A stretch of DNA of 64,000 bases from Candidatus Thermofonsia Clade 1 bacterium (GCA_002794705.1 PGTK01000001.1:1-64000), one strand, 5' to 3'; counted from the first letter of the stretch, positions 8,173 to 18,068 are shown. Notes: generated by a model not told the origin, from the letters alone. Translations and numbers: made by a program.

Positions 8173-9693
8173 CTAGGCGCTCACGGGCTTCATGACGGGC
8201 TGCACGCGGCGCGTCTCTAGGGCGTCGCCGATCAAGTTTTCAACGATGATTGAAGAGGATAGCACGCCCGGTAGTCCGGCGCCCGGATGAGTTCCTGCGC
8301 CTACGAAGTACAGATTTTCGAAGTCCTCTGAGCGGTTGTGCGGACGGAACCACGCCGATTGCAGCAAAATCGGCTGCACTGAGAAAGCCGAGCCCAAGTA
8401 GCTGCCCAGCACATCGCGGAAGTGCAGCGGATCAATGTAATGCTCAGCGATGATGTTCGCCTGTAGATCGGGCAGGTATTCCGATTCTAGGAACTGCATG
8501 ATCGCGTCGCGGTAGGGCTTGGCGTATTGTGTCCAATCGGTGCCACTGCCCAGATGCGGCACAGGCGAGAGGACATAGAAATTCTCACAGCCCTCAGGCG
8601 CAATGCTTGGATCGGTGATTGTCGGCATGTGCAAGTAGAGCGAGAAATCCTCTGCCACGCGCTTCTTCTTGAAGATATCCTCCAGCAGACCCTTGTAGCG
8701 CTCGCTCAGGATGATGTTGTGATGGACTAAGCCGCTATCGAGGTAGCGCCGCTTGGTGCCGAAGTAGATCACGAACAGCGACATGCTGTACTTGTAGCGC
8801 TCAATGCGGCGATTGGTGTACTTGCGGCGATGCTGCTCAGGGATCAGGCTGCGATAGGTGGTGGCGACATCCGCGTTAGAGACAATCGCGTCTGCCTGTA
8901 AGACCGTGCCATCTGCTAAACGCACGCCCGTGACCCTACGCCCATTCACCAGAATCTCTTTGACCTCAGCGTTCAGCGTGACTGTGCCGCCTAGCTCTTC
9001 AAAGAGCCTGCCCAATGCCGCGACCACTGCGCCCGTGCCGCCTATGGCATAGTGAATGCCCCACTCGCGCTCCAGATAGTGGATCATGGCGTAGATTGAG
9101 GGCGCATCGAATGGGTTGCCGCCGATCAGCAGCGGGTGGAACGAAAAAACGCGCCGCAGGAAGTCATCTTTGATGAATTGCGCCGCATAATGGTAGACGC
9201 TCAAGTAGCTCTGCATCCTGATCAGGTCGGGCGCAACCTTGATCATGTCCCACAGGTGCAGGAACGGCTTATCTGCCAGTTCAATGAAGCCTTTCTGGAA
9301 GATCGCCTTCGTGGTGCGCATGAAGCGCTGATAGCCCTCTCGATCCTCTGGATTCCAGCGCGCAATTTGATCGAGAATGAAGGATTCGTCCCCGTTATAG
9401 TCGAAATAGCGCTTGTTGTGATCGTAAATGCGGTAGAACGGATCGAGCGGCACAAATTGGATGTAATCCTCGCGTTTGCGCCCTGCAGCGGCGAACAGAT
9501 CGTCGAACATGAAGGGCGCTGTGATGACCGTCGGACCGCCGTCAAATTTGAAGCCGTTGATCTCGTAGACGTAGGCTCTACCGCCCAGCTTATCGCGCTT
9601 TTCGAGGATGTGAACGTCGTGTCCACGCGCTGCCAACCGAATCGCCGCGCCCAGACCGCCAAAGCCGCTGCCAATCACAATGATGCGTGCCAT
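8173..9693 (-). CDS. crtI: Phytoene desaturase
   Basis: 506 residues from the ATG at 9693. An upstream in-frame ATG at 9732 would add 13 residues but lies upstream of the candidate -10, and the family fold begins at once after 9693. The N-terminus [21 protein letters not shown] is the FAD dinucleotide site, followed by [30 protein letters not shown] is typical of CrtI. The C-terminal signature [18 protein letters not shown] lies at about 459-476. It converts phytoene to lycopene by successive desaturation. It is the first gene of the nine-gene carotenoid operon that runs down to 994. Confidence 0.93.
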   Translation of the reverse strand: MARIIVIGSGFGGLGAAIRLAARGHDVHILEKRDKLGGRAYVYEINGFKFDGGPTVITAPFMFDDLFAAAGRKREDYIQFVPLDPFYRIYDHNKRYFDYNGDESFILDQIARWNPEDREGYQRFMRTTKAIFQKGFIELADKPFLHLWDMIKVAPDLIRMQSYLSVYHYAAQFIKDDFLRRVFSFHPLLIGGNPFDAPSIYAMIHYLEREWGIHYAIGGTGAVVAALGRLFEELGGTVTLNAEVKEILVNGRRVTGVRLADGTVLQADAIVSNADVATTYRSLIPEQHRRKYTNRRIERYKYSMSLFVIYFGTKRRYLDSGLVHHNIILSERYKGLLEDIFKKKRVAEDFSLYLHMPTITDPSIAPEGCENFYVLSPVPHLGSGTDWTQYAKPYRDAIMQFLESEYLPDLQANIIAEHYIDPLHFRDVLGSYLGSAFSVQPILLQSAWFRPHNRSEDFENLYFVGAGTHPGAGLPGVLSSSIIVENLIGDALETRRVQPVMKPVSA

Positions 9694-9720
9694 ATGTCCC
9701 GTGAACCTTACTAATTGCGT

Positions 9721-9749
9721 GTATAAGTCCAATTGTGAGCATTAGACAA
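9721..9749 (-). promoter_or_regulatory. Candidate sigma70-type promoter of the carotenoid operon
   Basis: Minus strand: TTGTCT (9744-9749), a 17-bp spacer, then TTATAC (9721-9726). Both boxes are imperfect. The position predicts a leader of about 20 nt before the crtI ATG at 9693 and excludes the in-frame ATG at 9732. Confidence 0.45.
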
Positions 9750-9841
9750 AGTTTTGGCAAATTGGCGTGAGAGATTTTGGATGAGTGAATGGTGAGATTT
9801 CATGCCACCTGCCGCGACTCAACCTAATTTTAGGCAGGCTT

Positions 9842-9874
9842 GGGGAAAATGCCCAATGTGCAGCACATTGGGCA
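9842..9874 (-). terminator. Intrinsic terminator of the TPR gene
   Basis: Inverted repeat TGCCCAATGTGC / GCACATTGGGCA (9850-9861 and 9863-9874) around a single base. On the minus strand it is followed by TTTTCCCC. It lies 20 bp after the stop of the TPR gene and separates it from the carotenoid operon. Confidence 0.8.
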
Positions 9875-9894
9875 GGAGGAATGGGAGAGGCGCG

Positions 9895-12036
9895 TCACTC
9901 GCCGAGCAAACGCGCCACTGAATTTACCATTGGATCGCGCAGGATAGTGTAGAGACGCTTTGCCTCGTTCAGAAGGTTGACCCTATCGCTCTCGGAGGCA
10001 AGGCGCGCCCGCAGCCAGAGCGCATCTGCCTGCCCCTTGCGATAGCCCAGCTTGCGCGAGAGAATTTCCGCCTCGCGGGCCAGTTTTTCCGCCTCGGCGG
10101 AGTCGCCCTCCGCTAGATGTATCTCACCGAGCCGCACAAGCGCTCGCGCTACCGCCTCTTGATCGCCCAATTCACGGCTGACAGGCAAAGCAGCCTCTAA
10201 GAGCGTCCGTGCCTCAGCATAGCGGCGCTGCGCAGTCAGAGTACGCGCCAAATTCGACTGAAAAACTGCGCGCCAGCGCTTGCTCTCAAGATCATCAGCC
10301 TCAATGGTGCTGAGCGCTTGGCGATAGAGCTGCTCTGCCTTCTGCAAATCGCCTAATTCGTGGTGTGCTTGCGCCAAATTGCTCAACTGCACAGCGATCA
10401 AGAGCGAATCGCCCAACTCGCGGCTGATCGCCAGTGCCGACTCAAGCATCGCAGCGCCCTCACGCGGCTGACCCGTCATGACGTGAAACCAGCCGTAATT
10501 GCCCAAGCGCACGCTCTCAGCCCGCCGATTGCCCGACTCACGCGCAATCTTGAGCGCTTGCTCATAAAACGACTTCGCTGTCTCTGCCTCGCCCAAGTCC
10601 GTGTAGAGCGTTGCCACGTTTGAAAGGACAAAACCGCGCGTCGCGGCATCGCGCACGTGATTGAGCAGCACAGTAGCGCGCTCATAATCAGGCATAGCCG
10701 CCGTGATACCAGAGAGCGCACGGCGCACAGCCGCGATATCGCACAGAGTGCGCGCCGCCTGCGCATGATCGCCGCTTGCCTCAAAAATCGAGAGTGCCTC
10801 TGTCCATTTCTCAAGTGCCGCCTGATTGTTGCCCTGTTTGTGCAGCAACGCGCCGATTTGCCGCAGCGCGGCAGCGCGCCCCTCACGATGATCAGGATCG
10901 GCGCTGGCAAGCGTGAGCGCCTCTTCAAAGAGCGCAAACGCACGCTCATTATCGCCCTGCTCTTGGTACAAGCTGCCAAGCGTGATCATGGCGCGCACGC
11001 GCTCCGCGCTGGTCGCTTCGGGCTGCAGGTCAATGGCGCGCTGCAGGGTCTCAATAGCGGCGGCGTAATTGCGCTGAGCGCGCTGCACGTTGCCCAAAAT
11101 CATGAGCGCGTTCACCTCAGCTGCGGTATCGTCTGCTGCACGCGCCGATTCAAGCGCTGCACGCGCCAATTTTTCTGCATCGGCATAATGACCAAGCCGC
11201 AAATGCGCACTGGCGCGCTGCGAAAGGCTGGTGAGCGGATCGTACTCATGCGGCAAAGTCAGGACGCGCTCCTTCAGCTCCTCCACACGCACCCAAAACG
11301 CCAACGACTCAGCGTATTGCCCCTCGCGGTAGAGATGATCGGCAAGCACGCATGACCACATCAGCTCTTGATCGGGCTGATTCTGCTGCTCCGCCATGCG
11401 AATGGCTTGTGCTAACAGTTTGCGCCCGCGATCTGCCTCACCGACGTGCAAATGCGTCTGACCCGTGCGCCCTAAGATGCAAGCAGCCTGCTGAGGACTC
11501 TGCATCGCCTGTGGCAAGATTTCTTTGAGCAAGCGCAGCGCGTAGCCGGCATTGCCCTGCCTCAAGTAGACATCGGCGAGGTTGCCCAGAGCTAGATTGA
11601 CGGTCGCTGTATCGTTAGCGCGCCTGCCCAGCGAGAGCGCCTCTTCAAGGAACTTTTGCGCCGCCTCTAGTGCGCCGCGCTTCAAATGATAGGCGCCAAG
11701 ATTCAGCAGCGCACGCGCCTGTCTGAAAGGCGCTTCAGCGCGCTTGGCAAGCTCTAGCGCCTCTTGAAAAGCCGCCTCAGCCTCATCAAATTTGCCCCAC
11801 TCGGTATACAGCGCGCCCATCTGCCCCAAAAAGACCTCTTGCACGTGCGTCAAGCCTTCGGCACGCGCTTGTTCCAGTCCCTCGCGGTAGCGTGCGAGTG
11901 CCTGCTCAGGCTGACGCGCACGGCGCAGCGCCTCTGCCTCGTTCAAAATTTGGCGCAGCGCCGCCTCTTGCGGACTAGCGCTCGGCTGCGCGCCGCCAAA
12001 AATGCGCGCCACAAGTTCGCGTAATTGCATTGTCAC
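9895..12036 (-). CDS. Tetratricopeptide-repeat protein
   Basis: 713 residues made almost wholly of TPR units of 34-40 residues, roughly 14 of them from residue 35 onward. Repeated marks include A..LNLGAYHLKRGALEAA, ALGNLADVYLRQGNAGYA and LSNLAQAHHELGDLQKAEQ. No signal peptide, membrane segment or effector domain is visible, so it is probably a cytoplasmic scaffold. The repeats resemble the MalT/LGN-type superhelix that binds peptides. The first start is GTG at 12036; an ATG at 12030 is almost as good, and an AAGGG stands just upstream of both. It is a monocistronic unit with its own promoter and terminator. Confidence 0.88.
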   Translation of the reverse strand: MTMQLRELVARIFGGAQPSASPQEAALRQILNEAEALRRARQPEQALARYREGLEQARAEGLTHVQEVFLGQMGALYTEWGKFDEAEAAFQEALELAKRAEAPFRQARALLNLGAYHLKRGALEAAQKFLEEALSLGRRANDTATVNLALGNLADVYLRQGNAGYALRLLKEILPQAMQSPQQAACILGRTGQTHLHVGEADRGRKLLAQAIRMAEQQNQPDQELMWSCVLADHLYREGQYAESLAFWVRVEELKERVLTLPHEYDPLTSLSQRASAHLRLGHYADAEKLARAALESARAADDTAAEVNALMILGNVQRAQRNYAAAIETLQRAIDLQPEATSAERVRAMITLGSLYQEQGDNERAFALFEEALTLASADPDHREGRAAALRQIGALLHKQGNNQAALEKWTEALSIFEASGDHAQAARTLCDIAAVRRALSGITAAMPDYERATVLLNHVRDAATRGFVLSNVATLYTDLGEAETAKSFYEQALKIARESGNRRAESVRLGNYGWFHVMTGQPREGAAMLESALAISRELGDSLLIAVQLSNLAQAHHELGDLQKAEQLYRQALSTIEADDLESKRWRAVFQSNLARTLTAQRRYAEARTLLEAALPVSRELGDQEAVARALVRLGEIHLAEGDSAEAEKLAREAEILSRKLGYRKGQADALWLRARLASESDRVNLLNEAKRLYTILRDPMVNSVARLLGE

Positions 12037-12102
12037 ACAGTCCCTTGCGATGTCGGATGCTCACAGGCTGCGGAAGGCAAAGGTGCGCAGCCCATACCTT
12101 GA

Positions 12103-12108
12103 ATTATA
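12103..12108 (-). promoter_or_regulatory. Extended -10 element for the TPR gene
   Basis: Minus strand TGCTATAAT: a perfect -10 hexamer preceded by the TGn extension. No convincing -35 was found. The implied leader is about 60 nt to the GTG/ATG at 12036/12030. Confidence 0.55.
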
Positions 12109-12179
12109 GCAGCTGCTTATGCAGAATGACCTAAAGGCGTGATGAGCCACCTGCAGCAAGCAAGATGATGAGCAGCAGA

Positions 12180-12213
12180 GAGAAAAGCAGGCGGAAGTGA
12201 GCCTTCCGCCTGC
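12180..12213 (-). terminator. Intrinsic terminator of the interrupted gene
   Basis: Perfect 11-bp stem GCAGGCGGAAG / CTTCCGCCTGC (12187-12197 and 12203-12213) with a 5-nt loop. On the minus strand it is followed by TTTTCTCTCT. It stands 13 bp after the stop codon at 12227. Confidence 0.88.
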
Positions 12214-12226
12214 AGAAGTGGCGCGT

Positions 12227-13621
12227 TTAGCGCGGTTTTAGCTCGATGCGGTCAAAAGTAGCCACGAAGCCTTCAGCATCTCGTCCCGATTCCGAGTAAA
12301 GGCAGATATCAACTTCTTCACTCAGCATGGTGACGACAACATCCTCGCGCTCTGTGCGCCAACGGACGCCATCGCTGCTAGAGTACGCAGAGAAGACGCT
12401 ATTCGCAGAGCGCACAATTCTCAGGAACCACTGATTGGAGTACGCCCTTCGCCGATCCATATCCCAGCTTAGTCTCGCAATAGATTGATTTGTGTTTGAC
12501 CTACCACCTGTCAGGATCCACCAATCCTCATTCACCCAATTATCGCTATCCCAGAACATTATAAAAAACCATGCAGCACTTTGAGTGTCTTGCACACCTA
12601 TTCCTGCGCCTAGAAAATTTCTGTGTTCGCCAAGTGTGTAGCGTGCAGTCACTTCAAAATTACCTCTGTAGCGATGGCAAATGAATGAGATGCTTTTCGG
12701 TGCCGAGATGACAGCGACTGAGTTGTTTGCTCTCAGTGCGTAGGAGTCCTCGCCGGGTTTGTTAGCCAAGTGCCGCCAGTTCGGATGGAGGCGCGTTGGG
12801 TCGCTTGGATCAGCCAGCGGGCTGAGACCGACGGGCGTGGGCGTGAAAGTGGGCTCAGGTGTTTTAGTCGGCGCTGCAGCGATGATCGTGTTGACGGGCT
12901 GCGCACGCTGCTCAACCACGCCCGCTAAGTTGCGTAGCGTCGCCGCCACGAGCGATAGATCAGTCGTGTTAGGTGCGTAGACGCTGACAATGATCAGCAG
13001 GCGGTCAACCGGGAACTCAAGGACGTACTGTGTGCTTGGCACACTGCATAGCTCTGCGCTGACGGGCGCCGTGTACGTCCTGCCTGTCACGCCTTCTAGC
13101 CTAGTCTGAGTCCAGTTATAGAGTCCTGCTTAGAGACCTGCTAGATTCGGGTCGTTAGTGAGAGACTGCACATTTGTCTGGCTGATCAGACCATGTACCA
13201 TTGTGCTGAGTCCGAAGATCACCTGACCGACGCATGGCTGCGTGAAGTACTCAGCAACGCTAACTCCGACAACACCGTAGGTGCGATATAGCGCAGTGAG
13301 CGAGGTAGCAACGATGGACTGTTCAGGGTACAGCTCCGAGATGGCTTTCGCCCATTCATCTAGCGAGTACACGCCGTTGCCCTTGCCGGGCGTGAAGCCG
13401 GGCAGGTCAGTGGGCTGCAGACTGTAGTTGCCCAGCGCGCCTACAATCTGGCTGGGCGAGAGCGTGGGCGTGGGGAGCGGCGTGGCAGTAGGGATGAAAA
13501 ATAACGGCGGCGGCGTGGGCGTATTGCTTTGCGCTAGAGTATCAACAGAGGGCTACAAAGCAACTGAAGTTAGCCATAACAATCCGATAAAGATCGCTAC
13601 TAGACTGTATTTCTTAAGCAT
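12227..13621 (-). pseudogene. Secreted protein gene interrupted by two in-frame stops
   Basis: One continuous frame of 465 codons runs from the ATG at 13621 to the TAA at 12227. It is broken by TAG at codon 23 (13553-13555) and TAA at codon 164 (13130-13132), with no frameshift. The start encodes a signal-peptide-like MLKKYSLVAIFIGLLWLTSV. A Thr/Pro-rich linker follows, then a domain around GNGVYSLDEWAKAISELYP. A second linker TKTPEPTFTPTP precedes a C-terminal beta-sandwich-like region (GNFEVTARYTLGEH, GAGIGVQDTQSAAWFFIMF, SSSDGVRWRTE) that resembles a concanavalin-like/DUF1349 fold. Promoter, Shine-Dalgarno sequence and terminator are all intact. It is either a recent pseudogene or a read-through gene. 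The piece 12227-13090 could also be translated from an internal start. Confidence 0.75.
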
Positions 13622-13659
13622 TGGGTAGTTATCCTGACTAATTGCCTACGACACAGGTT

Positions 13660-13688
13660 ATTGTACAGCGCTTAGCATTACAAGTCAA
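13660..13688 (-). promoter_or_regulatory. Promoter of the interrupted secreted-protein gene
   Basis: Minus strand TTGACT (13683-13688), 17-bp spacer, TACAAT (13660-13665) preceded by CTG. The predicted start point is about 30 nt before the ATG at 13621, which has AGGA about 9 nt upstream. Confidence 0.7.
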
Positions 13689-13787
13689 TCAAATAAGCAA
13701 GATAAAACTGCTAATTAAACAGATAACCAGAGCGGCAACGCACCTTTTGAGCAGTCTCCAAGCAATTCCGCCTGAGCAAGTCTGCGC

Positions 13788-13793
13788 TATAAT
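13788..13793 (+). promoter_or_regulatory. -10 element for the glycosyltransferase gene pair
   Basis: Perfect TATAAT about 34 bp upstream of the ATG at 13828. No clear -35 box was found at the right distance. Confidence 0.5.
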
Positions 13794-13827
13794 CGGCGTG
13801 TGCCCGCTTGCCAGATAGGATATGCGC

Positions 13828-15384
13828 ATGTTGTTCAGCCGCGTTGCGCCCGCCTACCGCCGCGATGTGCCGCGAGTTGCCCTGCTTGCTCTGCTGATTG
13901 GCATGATCGCCGCAGCGCTGATTGATCACCCCGGCTACACAGATGCGTTCTACTACTACAACGCTGCGCAGCGCATGGTAAACGGACTCGGCATGACGGA
14001 TGCTGCGGTCTGGACGTACATTGGCGCGCCCGCAGGCTTGCCGATTCCTAGTCACCTTTACTGGCAGCCGTTGCCATCGCTAATTGCCTTCGGCGGCATG
14101 AGCCTGTTTGGCGCGAGTTTTGGCGCGGCACAGCTGGCATTCTTGCCGCTTTACGCGCTGTTAGCCGTGCTGGGCTATGCGCTGGGCGCGCTGTTGGGCA
14201 AGTCGCGGCGAATCGCGTGGCTTGCCGCACTCCTGACCATGTTTAGCGGCTATTACTTCCCGTATTGGTTCACAACGTCCACCATTGCGCCTTTCGGAGT
14301 CTTTGGCGCGCTCAGTCTGCTGAGCATGGGCATCGGGCGCAAGATGGGCGCTTGGACGTGGTTCGTTTTGAGCGGCGCGTGCGCAGCGCTCGCGCATTTG
14401 ACGCGCTCCGACGGCCTGCTGCTGCTGATCGTCTTGCTGATTGTGGCGCTGTGGCGCGTGCCATTGCGATCAGGCGCGCTGATGGCAGTGGCAGGTACGG
14501 TTGCTTATGCGGCGCTGATGGCGCCTTGGTGTCTGCGCACTTTGACGGTCACGGGCGCGCTTTTGCCCGTCGGCGGCTTGGATACAGCATTCATGCGCAG
14601 CTATGATGAGATCGCCAACTATCCGCCCAGCGTCAGCTTTGAACATTTCTTAAGCTGGGGACTTGAGAATATCCTTGAGTCAAGGCTGTGGGCGCTGAGC
14701 GTGAACATCGGGCGCTTCATCGGTGAGCAGGGTCTAATCGCGCTCACGCCACTGATGCTCTATGGCGCGTGGCGCAAGCGCCGTGAACCGATTCTGAGCG
14801 GATTTTTGCTCTACGCACCGTTGCTGTTCATCCTAATGACCTTCGTCTTCACCTTTCCGGGCGCACGCGGCGGCTTGTTCCATAGTGGCGCAGCGCTGAT
14901 GCCCTTCTGGGCGGCGCTCGGCGCCGTCGGACTGCACGATCTGCTGGTCTACCTTGCGCCGCGCCGCAAATGGCGCTTGAATCAGGCGAAAATTGTCTTT
15001 GGCGGCGCGCTGGCAGTCTTGGCGATTTTGCTCAGCTTGATGGCATTCTCGAATCAGCGCGATGCATGGAACAATAGCGGGGCGCTCTACCAAGCGCTCA
15101 GCCTGCCACGCGAGGCAATTGTCATGATCAACGATCCATCCGCGCTGTACTATTTCACGGGCAACATGGGCGTCGTCTTGCCGAACGCGCCGCCGAGCGT
15201 CATTCAGGATTTAGCAGCGCGCTACGGCGTGACGCACATCGTACTCGATCAGGACTACACCAAGCCAATGGAGGCGCTCTGGCGTCGCCAAGACGTGCCG
15301 TTTTTCCTCGATCACTTGTATTATGACGGCAAAGTCCGTATTTATCGCGTCCGTACGCAGGGAGCAGATCGTGAGCCTAACTGA
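13828..15384 (+). CDS. Polytopic membrane glycosyltransferase-like protein
   Basis: 518 residues with about 10-12 hydrophobic segments across the first 420 and a soluble C-terminal domain of about 90. The first luminal loop holds DHPGYTDAFYYYNAAQRMVNG (shown as its core DAFYYYNAAQ), the kind of acidic loop found in GT-C enzymes such as the PMT/ArnT (GT39/GT83) class that use lipid-linked sugars. The ATG at 13828 is preferred over that at 13822 because AGGA at 13817-13820 lies 7 bp upstream of it and only 1 bp from 13822. The next gene starts inside its 3' end, so the two form a pair. The acceptor is unknown. Confidence 0.75.
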   Translation: MLFSRVAPAYRRDVPRVALLALLIGMIAAALIDHPGYTDAFYYYNAAQRMVNGLGMTDAAVWTYIGAPAGLPIPSHLYWQPLPSLIAFGGMSLFGASFGAAQLAFLPLYALLAVLGYALGALLGKSRRIAWLAALLTMFSGYYFPYWFTTSTIAPFGVFGALSLLSMGIGRKMGAWTWFVLSGACAALAHLTRSDGLLLLIVLLIVALWRVPLRSGALMAVAGTVAYAALMAPWCLRTLTVTGALLPVGGLDTAFMRSYDEIANYPPSVSFEHFLSWGLENILESRLWALSVNIGRFIGEQGLIALTPLMLYGAWRKRREPILSGFLLYAPLLFILMTFVFTFPGARGGLFHSGAALMPFWAALGAVGLHDLLVYLAPRRKWRLNQAKIVFGGALAVLAILLSLMAFSNQRDAWNNSGALYQALSLPREAIVMINDPSALYYFTGNMGVVLPNAPPSVIQDLAARYGVTHIVLDQDYTKPMEALWRRQDVPFFLDHLYYDGKVRIYRVRTQGADREPN

Positions 15385-16918
15385 TCTGCGCCGCCGCGAT
15401 GCTTTCTTCGCGCTCCTCGCGCTGATTGGCACGTTAGGCTATCTGCTGGCGGCGCAACTGAGCAGCGGACTCGGTTTCCCGCTTGATGACGCTTGGATTC
15501 ATCAGACCTACGCACGCAATCTTGCACAGACAGGCACGTGGTCGTTTGTGGCAGGTGTGCCAAGCGGCGGCTCAACTTCACCGCTCTACACGCTACTGCT
15601 GACAGTCGGCTATTGGCTGAACGTGCCGTATGTGTGGTGGTCAGCTTTGCTGGGCGCGGCGGCACTCGCGCTCACGGCAATGTTCGGGGCGCGCTTGGCA
15701 GAGCGGCTCTTCAGCGGCGTGCGCGGCGTCGGCTGGTGGACGGGGATCGGGCTATGTTTGACGTGGCACCTGCTCTGGAGCGCGGTCAGCGGCATGGAGA
15801 CGGCGCTTTTCGCAGCGCTCATAGTGATCGCTTGCGAAGTGGCAGCACGTCAATTACAACCTGACCTATCGGCGCGGGCGCGGCTGATCGGCGGCGCGTC
15901 GCTTGGCATGACTTGTGCAGCGCTGATCGCGGCGCGCCCTGAAGGGATGCTTTTGGCGGGCATGATTGGCATTACCACGCTGCCCGTCTTGACGCACGAT
16001 CGGCGCGGCGCCGCGGCATGGCTGATCGGCGTCGTGGCGAGCGGCAGCCTGTGCCTTGCGCCATACCTGCTGCTGAATCTGAGCGTGAGCGGCTCGCCCT
16101 TGCCGAACACTTTCAGCGCCAAGCAAGCGCAATTTGCGCCGCTTTTGGCGCGTGGCTTCCCTGTGAATTTTGTGGCGATGCTCACGCCGCTTTTGGCGGG
16201 CGCGCAGATCGCGCTGATCATCGGCGCGTCGTTCGGCGCAGCGTGGCTATGGCGGAGGCATGAGCCGATAGCGCGCCCTTTTGTGCTAGTGCCGTTGATT
16301 TGGTCGCTTGCGCTGATCGTGCTGTATGCGTTGCGCTTGCCTGCCAACTATCAGCACGGGCGCTATGTGATTCCTGCCTTGCCGACGTTCATCGTCATTG
16401 GAGTCGGCGGAACTATCCTCATCAGCCAGACCTTCGCAGCGCGGCGGCACAAAATATTAGCGCGTCTAGCAGCGCGCAGTCTTGCGACGCTCTGTCTGGT
16501 GCTGTTTCCGCTTTTTGCGCTGATCGGCGCGAGTGTGTTCGCCCAAGACGTGCAGATGATCAACACGGAGATGGTGGCGGCGGCGCATTGGCTGCGTGAA
16601 AATGTGCCGCCTGAGGAGCTACTTGCCGTGCATGATATTGGCGCGGTCGGTTTTTTCGCCAATCGCCCCATTTTAGACGTGGCGGGCTTAGTGACGCCTG
16701 AGATCGTGCCGCTCTTCTATCAACCGGAGGCGATCTACGCGCTGATGCGCGAGCGCGACGTGCGCTGGCTGATGGTCATGCCTGATCAGTGGGCGTGGCT
16801 GTGGCAGAGTCGGGCAGAGGTGCTTGGGCGCTACTTTTGCCGCATCTACGATACGGGCGGGCGCATGGGCGGCACGCACATCTACCGTTTTGAGCCGAGC
16901 GGAAAATGCCCTGTGTAG
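15371..16918 (+). CDS. Polytopic membrane glycosyltransferase-like protein
   Basis: 515 residues from the GTG at 15371, which has GGGAGCAG just upstream and overlaps the previous gene by 14 bp. It has about 10-12 membrane segments. The first external loop contains LGFPLDDAWIHQTYARNLA, with an acidic pair typical of GT-C glycosyltransferases. A soluble C-terminal domain starts at about residue 405 (MVAAAHWLRENVPPEEL, then DIGAVGFFANRPILDVAGL), a pattern common in bacterial membrane sugar transferases of this type. Sequence and layout resemble the preceding gene, so the two may be ancient paralogues working on the same envelope polysaccharide or glycolipid. Confidence 0.75.
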   Translation: MSLTDLRRRDAFFALLALIGTLGYLLAAQLSSGLGFPLDDAWIHQTYARNLAQTGTWSFVAGVPSGGSTSPLYTLLLTVGYWLNVPYVWWSALLGAAALALTAMFGARLAERLFSGVRGVGWWTGIGLCLTWHLLWSAVSGMETALFAALIVIACEVAARQLQPDLSARARLIGGASLGMTCAALIAARPEGMLLAGMIGITTLPVLTHDRRGAAAWLIGVVASGSLCLAPYLLLNLSVSGSPLPNTFSAKQAQFAPLLARGFPVNFVAMLTPLLAGAQIALIIGASFGAAWLWRRHEPIARPFVLVPLIWSLALIVLYALRLPANYQHGRYVIPALPTFIVIGVGGTILISQTFAARRHKILARLAARSLATLCLVLFPLFALIGASVFAQDVQMINTEMVAAAHWLRENVPPEELLAVHDIGAVGFFANRPILDVAGLVTPEIVPLFYQPEAIYALMRERDVRWLMVMPDQWAWLWQSRAEVLGRYFCRIYDTGGRMGGTHIYRFEPSGKCPV

Positions 16919-16933
16919 GTGTATCTTAAGATC

Positions 16934-17392
16934 ATGAGCGAACAACCGCAAATCTTGCTGCTGAACGGACCGAATCTGAACTTGCTGGGCAGCCGTGAGC
17001 CGTCAATCTACGGCAGCTTGACCCTTGCTGAGATCGAGGCGCGTGCGCAGCAGCACGCAGCGCAGCGCGGCGCACTGCTGCGCGCTTTCCAGAGCAATCA
17101 CGAGGGCGCCCTGATAGACGCGATCCATGAGGCGCGCACGTGGGCATCTGGACTGGTGATCAATGCTGGCGCCTATACGCACACTTCTATCGCGCTGCGC
17201 GATGCTATCAGCGGCACGGGTCTGCCAGCTGTTGAGGTGCATCTCTCGAACATCCACGCCCGTGAGCCGTTCCGCCATCATTCGTATTTGGCGGCGGTCT
17301 GTGTGGGACAGATTTGCGGTTTCGGGTGGCGTAGCTACCTATTGGGCATAGACGCGCTGCTGGGACATCTCGGCTTGTTGAAAGAAAGCTGA
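16934..17392 (+). CDS. aroQ: 3-dehydroquinate dehydratase, type II
   Basis: 152 residues. It catalyses the third step of the shikimate pathway, dehydration of 3-dehydroquinate, in the cytoplasm as a dodecamer. All family motifs are present: [18 protein letters not shown] with the catalytic Tyr and the flexible-loop Arg, [33 protein letters not shown], and [19 protein letters not shown] with the catalytic His. A GTG at 16919 would add five residues (VYLKI), but the ATG at 16934 starts at the usual place. It follows the membrane protein gene after 15 bp. Confidence 0.95.
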   Translation: MSEQPQILLLNGPNLNLLGSREPSIYGSLTLAEIEARAQQHAAQRGALLRAFQSNHEGALIDAIHEARTWASGLVINAGAYTHTSIALRDAISGTGLPAVEVHLSNIHAREPFRHHSYLAAVCVGQICGFGWRSYLLGIDALLGHLGLLKES

Positions 17393-17462
17393 TTTGCCGC
17401 GTAGCACGCCTCATGCTACGCTCTTAGCCGTCATCAGTGTGTATCGGGAAAGGTAGAGGACG

Positions 17463-18062
17463 ATGAGCGAGTCGCCGAATGGGCATGGTGAGGAAAGTCG
17501 CCCGATGAGCAGCACGGGGCGTCCGTTGCATCCGAGTTTACAAGCGGTTAACGATAGCATGTTGGAAGGGCTAGGGCAGTTAGCCGATTATTTCGGCTAT
17601 AACCGCGTGATCGGCAAGATGTACGGCGCCTTGCTGCTCAGCCCGGAGCCGATGAGCCTTGACGATCTGGTGGAGCATCTGAGCGTCTCGAAGGCGAGCG
17701 TCAGCATGAATATGCGGATGCTGGAGAATCTGGGTGTGGTGCGCGAGGTCTGGGTGCGCGGCGACCGTCGCAAATTCTATGAGGCGGAGTCGGACTTTTG
17801 GAAGATTCTGACCAATGTGCTGGGCGCCCGTGAGCTGCGCGACGTGAATCAGGCGCTAGATGTGCTGGAGGGCAACATTCAGCACCTGCGCGAGGCAATT
17901 CCCAACATGGATCAAGCGGATCAGGCCCTTGCCAACTATTACGTCGGGCGCATTGACCAGATGAAAGATTTCTTCCGCTTTGCCAAGCTGATCCTCACTT
18001 CAATCCTAGAGCGCAGCCGTAGCATCAACGTGAGCGACATCAAACGCATTGATATCGAATAG
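17463..18062 (+). CDS. GbsR/MarR-type winged-helix regulator
   Basis: 199 residues. A disordered N-terminus (1-28) leads into the GbsR-type core: YFGYNRVIGKMYGALLLSPE (about 40-59), PMSLDDLVEHLSVSKASVSM (helix-turn-helix, about 60-79), VREVWVRGDRRKFYEAE (wing, about 90-106) and DFWKILTNVLGARE. Known relatives control osmoprotectant synthesis or uptake (GbsR, OpcR). Its stop is immediately followed by argJ, whose ATG lies 7 bp downstream. The two are co-transcribed, but no direct link to arginine synthesis is visible. Confidence 0.85.
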   Translation: MSESPNGHGEESRPMSSTGRPLHPSLQAVNDSMLEGLGQLADYFGYNRVIGKMYGALLLSPEPMSLDDLVEHLSVSKASVSMNMRMLENLGVVREVWVRGDRRKFYEAESDFWKILTNVLGARELRDVNQALDVLEGNIQHLREAIPNMDQADQALANYYVGRIDQMKDFFRFAKLILTSILERSRSINVSDIKRIDIE

Positions 18063-18068
18063 GTGACC

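Noticed and set aside
8173..9732. crtI start at ATG 9732
   Set aside because: It lies upstream of the candidate -10 element, and the extra 13 residues precede the canonical N-terminal FAD strand.
13130..13372. Independent small gene of 80 codons
   Set aside because: It is the middle segment of the interrupted gene 12227-13621, in the same frame between the two stops, and has no start signal of its own.
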